Positions 17,529-25,814 of a stretch of 47,409 nt of DNA are shown here, piece by piece; position 1 is the stretch's first letter; each line of letters begins with the position of its first letter. Below the pieces are notes generated by a model, which saw only the letters and a list, made by a program, of their open reading frames with translations, had not been told where the DNA came from and made no database searches. The DNA is from Aromatoleum toluclasticum ATCC 700605 (GTDB lineage: Bacteria; Pseudomonadota; Gammaproteobacteria; Burkholderiales; Rhodocyclaceae): assembly GCF_000378245.1 (NCBI RefSeq), contig NZ_KB899517.1, positions 1 through 47,409 on the forward strand, in the 5' to 3' direction. Made by a program: the position numbers and the translations under genes.

Positions 17529-18641
17529 ATGATGAAATACGCGTACAGAAGCCTTGTCCTTGCAGCAATCTGCATGCTCGGCCCGGTCTGTCCCGCTGGT
17601 GCAGGTGGGGGCACAGCTGCGACCGCCAGTCAGGACTTGCTGGACCGGCCCGCCGAGACGAGCGGCCGCGCGGCGAAGTACGTGCTGCTCGCGGCGGCGC
17701 GCGCCGGGCGCCGTCTGGTGGCGGTGGGCGAGCAAGGGATCGTTCTGCTCTCCGACGACGATGGCGAGCGGTGGCGGCAGGCGAAGGTTCCGACCAGCGT
17801 GACGCTGACGAAGGTCTGCTTCGTGTCGCCGGGCAGGGGCTGGGCGGTCGGCCATGGCGGCGTCGTGCTCGCGAGCCGCGACGGGGGGGAAACCTGGGTC
17901 CGGCAGTTCGACGGGCGCGAGGCCGCACAGCGCGAGCTGGAGGCTGCGAAAGCCGCGGCGGCGCAGGGCGAGGCGTCCGCCAACAGGCGCCTGCGCGAAG
18001 CCGCGCGTCTGCTCGACGAGGGGCCTGACAAGCCACTGCTAGACGTCTGGTTCGCGGACGAGAACAACGGACTGGTCGTCGGCGCATACGGGGCGATCTT
18101 CGCGACCGGCGACGGCGGAAACAGCTGGCGCCCGCTGCGACATCTGCTCGATGACGCGAAGGGCAGGCACTTGTACAGCATTCACGTTGCGGGGCGGGAC
18201 CTCTATATCGCGGGTGAGCAGGGCGCGCTCTACCACTCGGCTGACGGTGCGAAGAGCTTCACTGCGATCCGCACGCCCTACGTCGGGACCCTGTTCGGTG
18301 CAGTGAGTGCCGGCGACGGCGCGCTGGTCGTCTTCGGGCTGCGCGGCAACGCGTACCGCTCGGGCGACGGTGGCGCGAGCTGGCACAAGATCGATCTCGC
18401 GCAGCCGGTAACGGTGAGCGCGGGCGCCCGTCTGGCCGACGGGTCTCTCGTGCTGGTCGACGAGACCGGCCGCGTGCTGCGCAGTGACGACGGAGGACTG
18501 CGCTTTTCGCCAGTGAATGTGCCACAGCCTTCGCCGTTTGCCGGCGTCGTACAGGCTGCCGACGGCAGCCTCGTACTCCCCGGTGCGCGCGGGCTCACGC
18601 GCGTGCCGCTTTCGACCGCGTTGCTGGAGCGAAACAAATGA
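17529..18641 (+). CDS. YCF48/BNR-type beta-propeller secreted protein
   Basis: A 370-residue protein with a signal peptide (SLVLAAICMLGPVCPAGA) followed by repeated propeller blades with Asp-box-like turns (SDDDGERW, SRDGGETW, TGDGGNSW, SGDGGASW, SDDGGLRF). It resembles the YCF48/photosystem II assembly-like family. Such genes frequently sit between DUF1329 and MMPL genes in degradation clusters, where the product may scaffold the transporter in the periplasm (inference). The start at 17529 follows CCCGGAGCG. It overlaps the transporter gene by 4 bp. Confidence 0.8.
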   Translation: MMKYAYRSLVLAAICMLGPVCPAGAGGGTAATASQDLLDRPAETSGRAAKYVLLAAARAGRRLVAVGEQGIVLLSDDDGERWRQAKVPTSVTLTKVCFVSPGRGWAVGHGGVVLASRDGGETWVRQFDGREAAQRELEAAKAAAAQGEASANRRLREAARLLDEGPDKPLLDVWFADENNGLVVGAYGAIFATGDGGNSWRPLRHLLDDAKGRHLYSIHVAGRDLYIAGEQGALYHSADGAKSFTAIRTPYVGTLFGAVSAGDGALVVFGLRGNAYRSGDGGASWHKIDLAQPVTVSAGARLADGSLVLVDETGRVLRSDDGGLRFSPVNVPQPSPFAGVVQAADGSLVLPGARGLTRVPLSTALLERNK

Positions 18642-21076
18642 GTATCGAGACCCCCCTGGCGGAGCATCCCGTCATCCGCAGCCTCGCGGACTTCGATCGC
18701 AGGTCGGGTTCGCTCGCCGAACGGGTGCTGTTCAACAACCGCGTGGCGGTCGTCGTGCTGTGCGTCATCGTCACCGTCGTGCTCGGCTACCAGGCGCTTG
18801 GCCTCAGGCTCAACGCCGGTTTCGAGAAGATGATTCCGACGAAGCACCCGTACATCATCAACTACCTCGAGAACCGGGGGCAGCTCGCGGGGCTCGGCAA
18901 TACGCTACGCATCGCCGTCGAGGCGAAGACGGGCACGGTCTTCGATGCCGACTATCTCGATACACTGCGCAAGATCAACGACGAGCTCTTTCTCTACCCC
19001 GGCGTTGACCGCCCGTACATGAAGTCGCTGTGGACGCCGGCGACGCGCTGGACCGGAGTCACCGAGGAGGGGCTCGACGGCGGTCCGGTGATTCCGGACG
19101 ACTACGACGGCTCGCCGGCGAGCCTCGAGCAGGTGCGCGTGAACGTAGAGCGTTCGGGCGAGATCGGGCAGCTCGTGGCGGCGAACTTCCGCTCGACCGT
19201 CATCCTCGTGCCGCTGCAGGAGACCGACGCCGAAACCGGCCAGCGCATCGACTACCACGACTACTCGCAGCGTCTCGAACGGCTGCGCCAGCAGTACGAG
19301 TCGGACGCGATCGGCATCCACATCACCGGCTTCGCCAAGGTGGTCGGCGACCTGATCGACGGCCTGCAGCAGGTGCTGCTGTTCTTCGCCGCCGCGGTCG
19401 CGATCTGCACGACGGTGCTGTACTGGTACACGCGCTGCGTCCGCAGCACGCTGCTGGTCGTCGCATGCTCGTGCGTCGCCGTCGTCTGGCTGCTTGGACT
19501 GCTGCCGACGCTCGGCTTCGAACTCGACCCGTATTCGGTCCTCGTGCCCTTCCTCGTGTTCGCCATCGGCATGAGCCACGGCGCGCAGAAGATGAACGGC
19601 GTGATGCAGGACATCGGGCGCGGCACGCACCGGCTGGTCGCGGCGCGTTTCACGTTCCGGCGCCTGTTTCTCGCCGGGTTCACCGCGCTGATGGCCGACG
19701 GCGTCGGTTTTGCCGTGTTGATGGTCATCGACATCCAGGTCATCCGCGATCTCGCGGTGACCGCGAGCATCGGCATGGCCGCGCTGATTCTGACGAACCT
19801 AGTGCTGATCCCGATCCTGCTGTCGTACACCGGGGTGAGCGCCGCCGCCGCGCAGCGCAGCCTCAATGCCGAAAGGTCTGACGAACGGGATACGCGGTAC
19901 GCAAAGCACAGGTTCTGGGCCTTCCTGGATCTCTTTACCGGCCGCCGCTGGGCCGGAGTCGCCATCGTCGCTGCGGCGGTCCTCGGGGTGGCCGGCTTTG
20001 CCGTGAGCCTGCAGCTCAAGATCGGCGACACCGATCCGGGTGCGCCGGAGCTGCGTCCGAACTCGCGCTACAACCGCGACAACGCCTTCATGGTCGCCAA
20101 CTACGCGGCGAGCAGCGATACCTACGTCATCATGGTGAAGACGCCGCAATTCCACTGCGCCCATTACGACACGCTGCTCGAGGTCGCGGCGCTCGAATGG
20201 CGGCTGCAGCAGCTGCCCGGCGTCGAGGCGACGAATTCGTTGGCGGCGCTGGCGAAGCGCGCCGCCGTGGGCATGAACGAAGGCAGCCTCAAGTGGTACG
20301 AAATCCCGCGCTCGCAGGACATGCTCAACACCATCATCATGCGGGCACCGCGCGAACTGTTCAACCAGAACTGCGACTTGCTGACGCTCTACGTGTCACT
20401 CAAGGATCACAAGGCCGACACGCTCGACGCGGTCGTGCAGACCTTCGAGACCTTCGCCGCACAGCACAACAAGGCCGAGGTTCGTTTCCTGTCGGCGGCG
20501 GGGAACGCCGGCATCGAGGCGGCGACGAACATCGTCGTCAAGCGCGCCAACGTCGAGATGGTGCTGCTCGTCTATCTCGCGGTGGTCGTGCTCGCGTTCA
20601 TCACGTTCCGCTCATGGCGGGCGGTGATCTGCGCGGTGCTGCCGCTGATGCTGACATCGGCATTGTGCGAGGCGCTGATGGTGTATCTGAACATCGGCGT
20701 CAAGGTCGCGACGCTGCCGGTGATCGCGCTCGGCGTGGGCATCGGCGTCGATTACGCGCTGTACGTGCTGACCGTGACGCTCGCGCGGCTGCGCGAGGGC
20801 ATGACGCTGTCGGCCGCGTACTACAAGGCGCTGCTCTTCACCGGCCGCGTCGTCGTGCTGACCGGTATCACGCTCGGCCTCGCGGTGGCGACCTGGACGT
20901 TCTCGCCGATCAAGTTCCAGGCCGATATGGGCATCCTGCTCGCCTTCATGTTCGTCTGGAACATGCTCGGCGCATTGATCCTGTTGCCGGCGCTGGCGTG
21001 CTTCCTGCTCGCACCGGCGGCAGCCGCGCAGCGCGAGGAAGAGTCCGCGCTGCTCGTGCCGAATCCGGCGCTCTAG
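18638..21076 (+). CDS. RND-superfamily (MMPL-type) exporter
   Basis: An 812-residue inner-membrane protein with the duplicated RND layout: one N-terminal membrane helix (about 30-52), a periplasmic domain, a block of helices (about 245-400), a second start helix (about 445), a second periplasmic domain and a final helix block (about 640-800). MSHGAQKMNG and LGVGIGVDYALYVL are the paired helix-4-type signatures with charged residues. The single-chain layout without an adaptor resembles predicted exporters of the MMPL/hydrophobe group. With the three upstream envelope genes it probably moves a hydrophobic substrate or toxic intermediate such as an aromatic ketone. Confidence 0.85.
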   Translation: MSIETPLAEHPVIRSLADFDRRSGSLAERVLFNNRVAVVVLCVIVTVVLGYQALGLRLNAGFEKMIPTKHPYIINYLENRGQLAGLGNTLRIAVEAKTGTVFDADYLDTLRKINDELFLYPGVDRPYMKSLWTPATRWTGVTEEGLDGGPVIPDDYDGSPASLEQVRVNVERSGEIGQLVAANFRSTVILVPLQETDAETGQRIDYHDYSQRLERLRQQYESDAIGIHITGFAKVVGDLIDGLQQVLLFFAAAVAICTTVLYWYTRCVRSTLLVVACSCVAVVWLLGLLPTLGFELDPYSVLVPFLVFAIGMSHGAQKMNGVMQDIGRGTHRLVAARFTFRRLFLAGFTALMADGVGFAVLMVIDIQVIRDLAVTASIGMAALILTNLVLIPILLSYTGVSAAAAQRSLNAERSDERDTRYAKHRFWAFLDLFTGRRWAGVAIVAAAVLGVAGFAVSLQLKIGDTDPGAPELRPNSRYNRDNAFMVANYAASSDTYVIMVKTPQFHCAHYDTLLEVAALEWRLQQLPGVEATNSLAALAKRAAVGMNEGSLKWYEIPRSQDMLNTIIMRAPRELFNQNCDLLTLYVSLKDHKADTLDAVVQTFETFAAQHNKAEVRFLSAAGNAGIEAATNIVVKRANVEMVLLVYLAVVVLAFITFRSWRAVICAVLPLMLTSALCEALMVYLNIGVKVATLPVIALGVGIGVDYALYVLTVTLARLREGMTLSAAYYKALLFTGRVVVLTGITLGLAVATWTFSPIKFQADMGILLAFMFVWNMLGALILLPALACFLLAPAAAAQREEESALLVPNPAL

Positions 21077-21103
21077 AACCGGCGCGGCGTCGCGCCAGCG
21101 CGA

Positions 21104-23131
21104 ATGGCAACCCTGACGATGAAACTGAGGTCGATGATGGTCAAAGAAGGCGATCTGCTGTGGACTCCCGATGCCGGGTGGCTCGAACACGCGAATGTCA
21201 CAGCTTTCATGAACTGGCTGCGCGCGACACGCGGCCGCGATTTCGCGGATTACGATGCGCTGTGGCGCTGGTCGGTCGACGATCTCGAAGGCTTCTGGGG
21301 CGCGCTGTGGGAGTATTTCGCGCTCGAGTCGTCGGCGCCCGTCGCGCGCGTCCTCGGCCGCCGCACGATGCCCGGTGCGGAGTGGTTTCCCGGTGCGCGG
21401 CTCAACTACGCACAGCATGTGCTGCGCCGCGAGCGGCCCGGCAGCGACGCGCTGATGTTCCTCGGCGAGACCGTGCCGCTGTCGGCGATGCGCTGGGAGG
21501 ACCTGGCCGGTCAGGTACGCGTGCTTGCGACCCGCCTGCGTGCCTGGGGCATCGGACCCGGTGACCGTGTCGCGGCCTATCTGCCGAACATCCCGCAGGC
21601 GATCGTCGCACTGCTCGCGACGACCGCCGTCGGCGCCGTCTGGGCGAGCTGCTCGCCCGATTTCGGCTCGCGTGGCGTGCTCGACCGGCTCACGCAGCTT
21701 TCGCCCAAGGTGCTGTTCTGTGTCGACGGTTACCGCTACGGCGGCAAGGCGTTCGACCGCCGCGGCGAACTCGCCGAGATCGCCGGCGCGCTCGACAGCG
21801 TCAACCACATCGTCTATCTGCCCAACCTCGATCCACAGGCGCCGCTGCCGGCCGATGCCCGCGCGGTGCGCTGGAATGTGCTGCTCGACCACCCGCCGGT
21901 GCCGGCCGACGGGTTCGAGTTCGCGCAGGTGCCTTTCGGGCATCCGCTGTGGATCCTCTTCTCGTCGGGCACGACGGGGCTGCCCAAGGCGATCGTCCAT
22001 AGCCACGGCGGCATCCTGCTCGAGATGATGAAGCTGCTGCACTTCCATATGGACATCCACCCCGGCGAGCGGACGTTCTTCTTCACCACGACAGGCTGGA
22101 TGATGTGGAACGTGGTGGCCAGCTCGCTGCTCGTCGGTGCGTGTCCGGTGCTCTACGACGGCAATCCCGCGTACCCCGAGCCCGATGTGCTGTGGAAGAT
22201 GGCGCAGGACTCGCGCGCGGCGTTCTTCGGCGCCAGTCCGACCTACGTCGACATCATGGCGAAGGCGGGCATCGTGCCCGGCGCGAAATACGACCTGTCG
22301 GCGCTGCGTGCGATCATGCCGGCCGGTTCGCCGGTGTCGCCCGAATGCACCGCGTGGTTCTACGACAACGTCAAGAAGGATCTGTGGGTCGCGACCGGCA
22401 GCGGCGGCACCGATTGCTGCACCGGTTTCGTCGGCGGGGTGCCGACGCTGCCGGTGTACGCCGGGGAGATCCAGGCGCGCTCGCTCGGCGTCGCAGCCGC
22501 GGCGTACAACGACGCGGGGGAATCCGTCGTCGACGAGGTCGGCGAGCTCGTCATCACCGCACCGTTGCCGTCGATGCCGGTCGGCTTCTGGAACGACGAC
22601 GGCGACGCGCGCTATCGGGAATCCTACTTCGACACCTTGCCCGGCGTGTGGCGGCATGGCGACTTCTTCCGCGTCAACGCGCGCGGCGGCTGCTTCGTGC
22701 TCGGGCGCTCGGATGCGACGCTGAACCGCCAGGGCGTGCGCATCGGCACCGCGGAAATCTATCGTGCGCTCGCGCAGCTGCCGGAGATCGACGGTGCGCT
22801 GATCGTCAATCTCGACCTGCCTGGCGGCAGGTTCTTCATGCCCCTGTTCGTGAAGCTTGCGGACGGTGTCGAGCTCGACACCGGCGTCGAGCGGCGCATC
22901 GGCGAGCGTTTGCGCCGGGAATATACGCCGCGCCACGTGCCCGACCGCATCATCGCGGTCCCGGCGATCCCGATGACGCTGACCGGAAAGAAAATGGAGG
23001 TGCCGGTCCGCAAGATCCTGCTCGGGATTCCCGTCGAGCAAGCTGCCAACCGCAACGCCATGGCCGATCCGCGGGCGCTCGATGCCTTCGTCCACTACGC
23101 GAGAACGCAGCGCGATTACGCCACGGCATGA
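21104..23131 (+). CDS. acsA: Acetoacetyl-CoA synthetase-type acyl-CoA ligase
   Basis: A 675-residue ATP-dependent (AMP-forming) ligase of the acetoacetyl-CoA synthetase branch. The nucleotide-binding motif SSGTTGLPKAIVHSHGG, the A5 motif TGSGGTDCC and the C-terminal catalytic lysine motif LTGKKMEVPVRK are intact. The branch acts on beta-keto acids, so the likely substrate here is the keto acid made by the carboxylase encoded at 35418-38742 (benzoylacetate if the ketone is acetophenone). A similar acsA gene is known in the p-hydroxyacetophenone cluster of Aromatoleum aromaticum. In-frame ATGs at 21134 and 21137 are alternative starts. Confidence 0.85.
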   Translation: MATLTMKLRSMMVKEGDLLWTPDAGWLEHANVTAFMNWLRATRGRDFADYDALWRWSVDDLEGFWGALWEYFALESSAPVARVLGRRTMPGAEWFPGARLNYAQHVLRRERPGSDALMFLGETVPLSAMRWEDLAGQVRVLATRLRAWGIGPGDRVAAYLPNIPQAIVALLATTAVGAVWASCSPDFGSRGVLDRLTQLSPKVLFCVDGYRYGGKAFDRRGELAEIAGALDSVNHIVYLPNLDPQAPLPADARAVRWNVLLDHPPVPADGFEFAQVPFGHPLWILFSSGTTGLPKAIVHSHGGILLEMMKLLHFHMDIHPGERTFFFTTTGWMMWNVVASSLLVGACPVLYDGNPAYPEPDVLWKMAQDSRAAFFGASPTYVDIMAKAGIVPGAKYDLSALRAIMPAGSPVSPECTAWFYDNVKKDLWVATGSGGTDCCTGFVGGVPTLPVYAGEIQARSLGVAAAAYNDAGESVVDEVGELVITAPLPSMPVGFWNDDGDARYRESYFDTLPGVWRHGDFFRVNARGGCFVLGRSDATLNRQGVRIGTAEIYRALAQLPEIDGALIVNLDLPGGRFFMPLFVKLADGVELDTGVERRIGERLRREYTPRHVPDRIIAVPAIPMTLTGKKMEVPVRKILLGIPVEQAANRNAMADPRALDAFVHYARTQRDYATA

Positions 23132-23212
23132 TTTTCGCGTCGTCGCCGCAGGCCCGCCCCGCGACCGCCATCGCCACCGCCAACTGACATAAGATCTGCA
23201 ACGGGAGCCGAG

Positions 23213-24955
23213 ATGGATCGAATGCAAGACAGGGGGGTGGTGGTGGAGACAACAAAAAGAACGACGGTGGATCCACACGAGGCCCAATCAGGGATCGAGG
23301 ATCTCGCGTCGCGGCTGCGCTTCGAATTCACCGAGGGCAACATCTGGCTCGGCGAGGAACGCATGATCCTCCTGCACATGAAGGCCTTCGGCAGTCTGCG
23401 CAAGGAGCTCGCCGATACGCTCGGCGTGGAGCGAGCACGTGGGCTGCTGACGCGCATGGGCTATGCGGCAGGCATGTGCGACGCCGAGCTCGTGCGCAAG
23501 CTCTACCCCGACGTGCCGGACCCCGAGATCGTCCGCAAGGGGCCGATGCTGCACACGCTCGAAGGCTTCGTCAAGGTGGATCCTGTAATCATCGACGCCG
23601 ACATTGCGAAGGGTACGTATTACTCGGAAGTCATCTGGTCGAACTCGTTCGAGGGCGAAGCGCACCGGCAGATCTTCGGTGTCGAGCCGGGACCGACGGG
23701 CTGGATGCAACAGGGCTACGCCACCGGCTACGTCAGCGGCATCATGCGGACCTTCGTCCTGTTCAGGGAAGTCGAGGTCCATGCGGACCATTCGCGGCTA
23801 CTCGGCAAGCCGCTGAAGGACTGGGCACCCGCCGAAGTCGAGGAGTCGCTGAAGTACTTCCATCCGGATGCGATCGCCGACCAGATCCTGCAGCTGCAGG
23901 AGCAGGTGCAGGGGCTGCGCTACTCGATCGAGGAAAGCCTCGAGACGAGCGATCTCGTCGGTGCGTCGCCGGCGTTCATGACCGCGTGGTCGTTGATCCA
24001 GAGGGCGGCAGCCAGCCAGATCACGGTCCTGCTGCTGGGTGAGACGGGCGTCGGCAAGGAGGTGTTCGCGCGGGCGCTGCACAAGGCGAGCGGACGCGCC
24101 AACGGCTCCTTCGTCGCGGTGAACTGCGGGGCCCTGCCCGAGCAACTGATCGAGGCCGAGCTCTTCGGCGTCGAGAAGGGTGCCTACACCGGGGCGCACG
24201 ACTCGCGCCCCGGGCGCTTCGAGCGGGCGCACTGGGGAACGCTGTTCCTCGACGAGGTCTCCGAGTTGAGCGTTTCGGCGCAGACCAAGCTGCTGCGCGT
24301 GCTGCAGGAGGGCGAGGTGGAGCGTCTCGGCGACACGAAAGCGCGCAAGGTCGATGTGCGCATCGTGGCTGCGAGCAACATCGATCTGAAGGAAGCGGTG
24401 GAGCAGGGTCGGTTCCGCAAGGATCTGTTCTACCGGCTCAACATCCTTCCGGTGCAGGTTCCGCCGTTGCGCGAGCGTACGCAGGACATTCCACTGCTGG
24501 CCGCGCGCTTCGTCGAGAAGTATTCGGCACGCGAAGGCAAGCGCGTTGCGGGACTGACCGACCGTGCCATGCACGCGCTGATGAGCTATGCCTGGCCCGG
24601 CAACGTGCGCGAGCTCGAGAACATGATCGAGCGCGGCGTGCTGCTGGCGCAGAACGGGGAACGGATCGACGTCTCGAACCTGTTTCTCACGCCTCTGCAA
24701 CCCACTGCGGAGTCGCCCGAGGCGAGCGTGGATCGGCACGGGAAGTTGTCGTCGCGCGCGGATGACGCCGTCCGCACATTCGTCGATCACGCGTTATCGC
24801 GCGCGATGCGGCTCGAGGAACTGGAGTCGACGTTCATCGACGCGGCTCTGGAACGGGCGGGGGGCAATGTCAGTGCTGCGGCCCGCATGCTCGGAATGAC
24901 GCGTGCACAGTTGCGCTACCGTCTGAAGAGTCGGAGCGCGGACGCACCGGATTAG
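23213..24955 (+). CDS. Sigma-54-dependent XylR/DmpR-family activator 1
   Basis: A 580-residue one-component regulator. The N-terminal XylR_N/V4R sensor domain spans about 30-220, then a linker, the AAA+ domain (about 240-480) with Walker A GETGVGKE, the sigma-54 contact loop GAYTGA (Tyr in place of Phe), Walker B and WPGNVRELENMIERG, and a Fis-type helix-turn-helix at the end (GNVSAAARMLGMTRAQLRYR). The V4R region lacks the Cys-rich ECRG...C signature of DmpR (here EVEVHADHSRLLGKP), unlike activator 2 at 43967. This suggests a different effector or loss of the zinc site. Closest role by context: an EtpR-type ketone or alkylphenol sensor. Confidence 0.9.
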   Translation: MDRMQDRGVVVETTKRTTVDPHEAQSGIEDLASRLRFEFTEGNIWLGEERMILLHMKAFGSLRKELADTLGVERARGLLTRMGYAAGMCDAELVRKLYPDVPDPEIVRKGPMLHTLEGFVKVDPVIIDADIAKGTYYSEVIWSNSFEGEAHRQIFGVEPGPTGWMQQGYATGYVSGIMRTFVLFREVEVHADHSRLLGKPLKDWAPAEVEESLKYFHPDAIADQILQLQEQVQGLRYSIEESLETSDLVGASPAFMTAWSLIQRAAASQITVLLLGETGVGKEVFARALHKASGRANGSFVAVNCGALPEQLIEAELFGVEKGAYTGAHDSRPGRFERAHWGTLFLDEVSELSVSAQTKLLRVLQEGEVERLGDTKARKVDVRIVAASNIDLKEAVEQGRFRKDLFYRLNILPVQVPPLRERTQDIPLLAARFVEKYSAREGKRVAGLTDRAMHALMSYAWPGNVRELENMIERGVLLAQNGERIDVSNLFLTPLQPTAESPEASVDRHGKLSSRADDAVRTFVDHALSRAMRLEELESTFIDAALERAGGNVSAAARMLGMTRAQLRYRLKSRSADAPD

Positions 24956-25086
24956 CCGGCCACGCCTGACGAGGGTGGATCAAATGAGCCAGTCGCGGGT
25001 GATGGGTGGTTGTGGCGATCCATGGTGAATCCCGCCCGGCTATCCCTGAAGCGCCAGAAACTCGACGAAACAAAGAGATAGACGTG

Positions 25087-25102
25087 TGGCACGTGGATTG
25101 CT
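25087..25102 (+). promoter_or_regulatory. Sigma-54 promoter of the two-component operon
   Basis: TGGCACGTGGATTGCT is a full match to the consensus TGGCACG-N4-TTGCW, with 10 bases between the GG (25088-25089) and GC (25100-25101). It lies 74 bp before the response-regulator start. GTGGCA (25086-25091) and TGCCAC (25110-25115) flank it as a short inverted repeat. TCAAATGA at 24980-24987 matches part of the dyad arms at 45886-45941 and is a weak candidate activator site. The promoter directly follows the activator 1 gene. Confidence 0.88.
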
Positions 25103-25175
25103 AAGAAATTGCCACAACGAGCGGAGCCGAAGAAGCGACCGCCAATAATGAGACCACACCGAAGGAGAATCGACC

Positions 25176-25811
25176 GTGATTAGACTGCTGATCGCCGATG
25201 ATCATTTCGTCGTCCGCGAGGGTTTGAAAATGGTGCTGTCGGGCATGCGCGAGGTCGTCATCGCCGGCGAAGCGACGTGCGGCGGCGAGGTGCTGACCGC
25301 CATCCGGCGCCGCGACATCAATCTCGTGCTGCTCGACATCTCGATGCCGGGCGTGTCGGGCATCGAACTGATCAAGCGTATCAAGAGCGAACGTCCGCAG
25401 CTATCGATCCTGGTCCTGAGCATGCACGGCGAGGCGCAGCTCGCGGCCAAGGCGCTGCAGATCGGCGCATCGGGCTACATCACGAAAGGCCGCGGCGCGG
25501 ACACGCTGGCCGAGGCGATCCGCAAGGTCGCGAGCGGGCTCAAATACATCGATCCGGATCTCGCCGAAAAGATCATCTTCGACGTTCGCGTGCCGACGGA
25601 GTCGGTCCAGGAGCAGCTGACCGGCCGTGAGGCGCAGGTGCTGCAGATGCTGCACGTGGGCAAGACGGTGACCGGCATCGCGCACGAGCTGGCGCTGAGT
25701 CCGAAGACGGTCAGCACGCACAAGATCCGCATCATGCAAAAGCTCAACTGCCACAACAACGCCGAGCTGCTGCGCTATTCGACGGACGGGGCGATGTCGG
25801 CAGCGTTCTGA
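25176..25811 (+). CDS. NarL/LuxR-family response regulator
   Basis: A 211-residue regulator starting at GTG after a strong ribosome site (GAAGGAGAATC). The receiver domain has Asp8-Asp9, phospho-acceptor Asp54 (LVLLDISMPG) and Lys in YITKGRG. The C-terminal GerE-type helix-turn-helix (about 145-205) carries LTGREAQVLQML and LSPKTVSTHKIRIM. It pairs with the kinase 3 bp downstream. Aromatoleum ethylbenzene clusters carry similar Tcs/Tcr pairs next to ebd. It is the best candidate to bind the shared element at 14258, 27552 and 35263. Confidence 0.92.
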   Translation: MIRLLIADDHFVVREGLKMVLSGMREVVIAGEATCGGEVLTAIRRRDINLVLLDISMPGVSGIELIKRIKSERPQLSILVLSMHGEAQLAAKALQIGASGYITKGRGADTLAEAIRKVASGLKYIDPDLAEKIIFDVRVPTESVQEQLTGREAQVLQMLHVGKTVTGIAHELALSPKTVSTHKIRIMQKLNCHNNAELLRYSTDGAMSAAF

Positions 25812-25814
25812 GAA

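Noticed and set aside
15068-17614. Long minus-strand ORF (848 codons) opposite the DUF1302 and DUF1329 genes
   Set aside because: Arg/Val/His-rich composition with no domain; a shadow of GC-rich coding sequence on the plus strand, whose genes have signals and family motifs.
20612-23287. Long minus-strand ORF (891 codons) opposite the RND exporter and ligase
   Set aside because: No motif, biased composition and no ribosome site; an antisense shadow.
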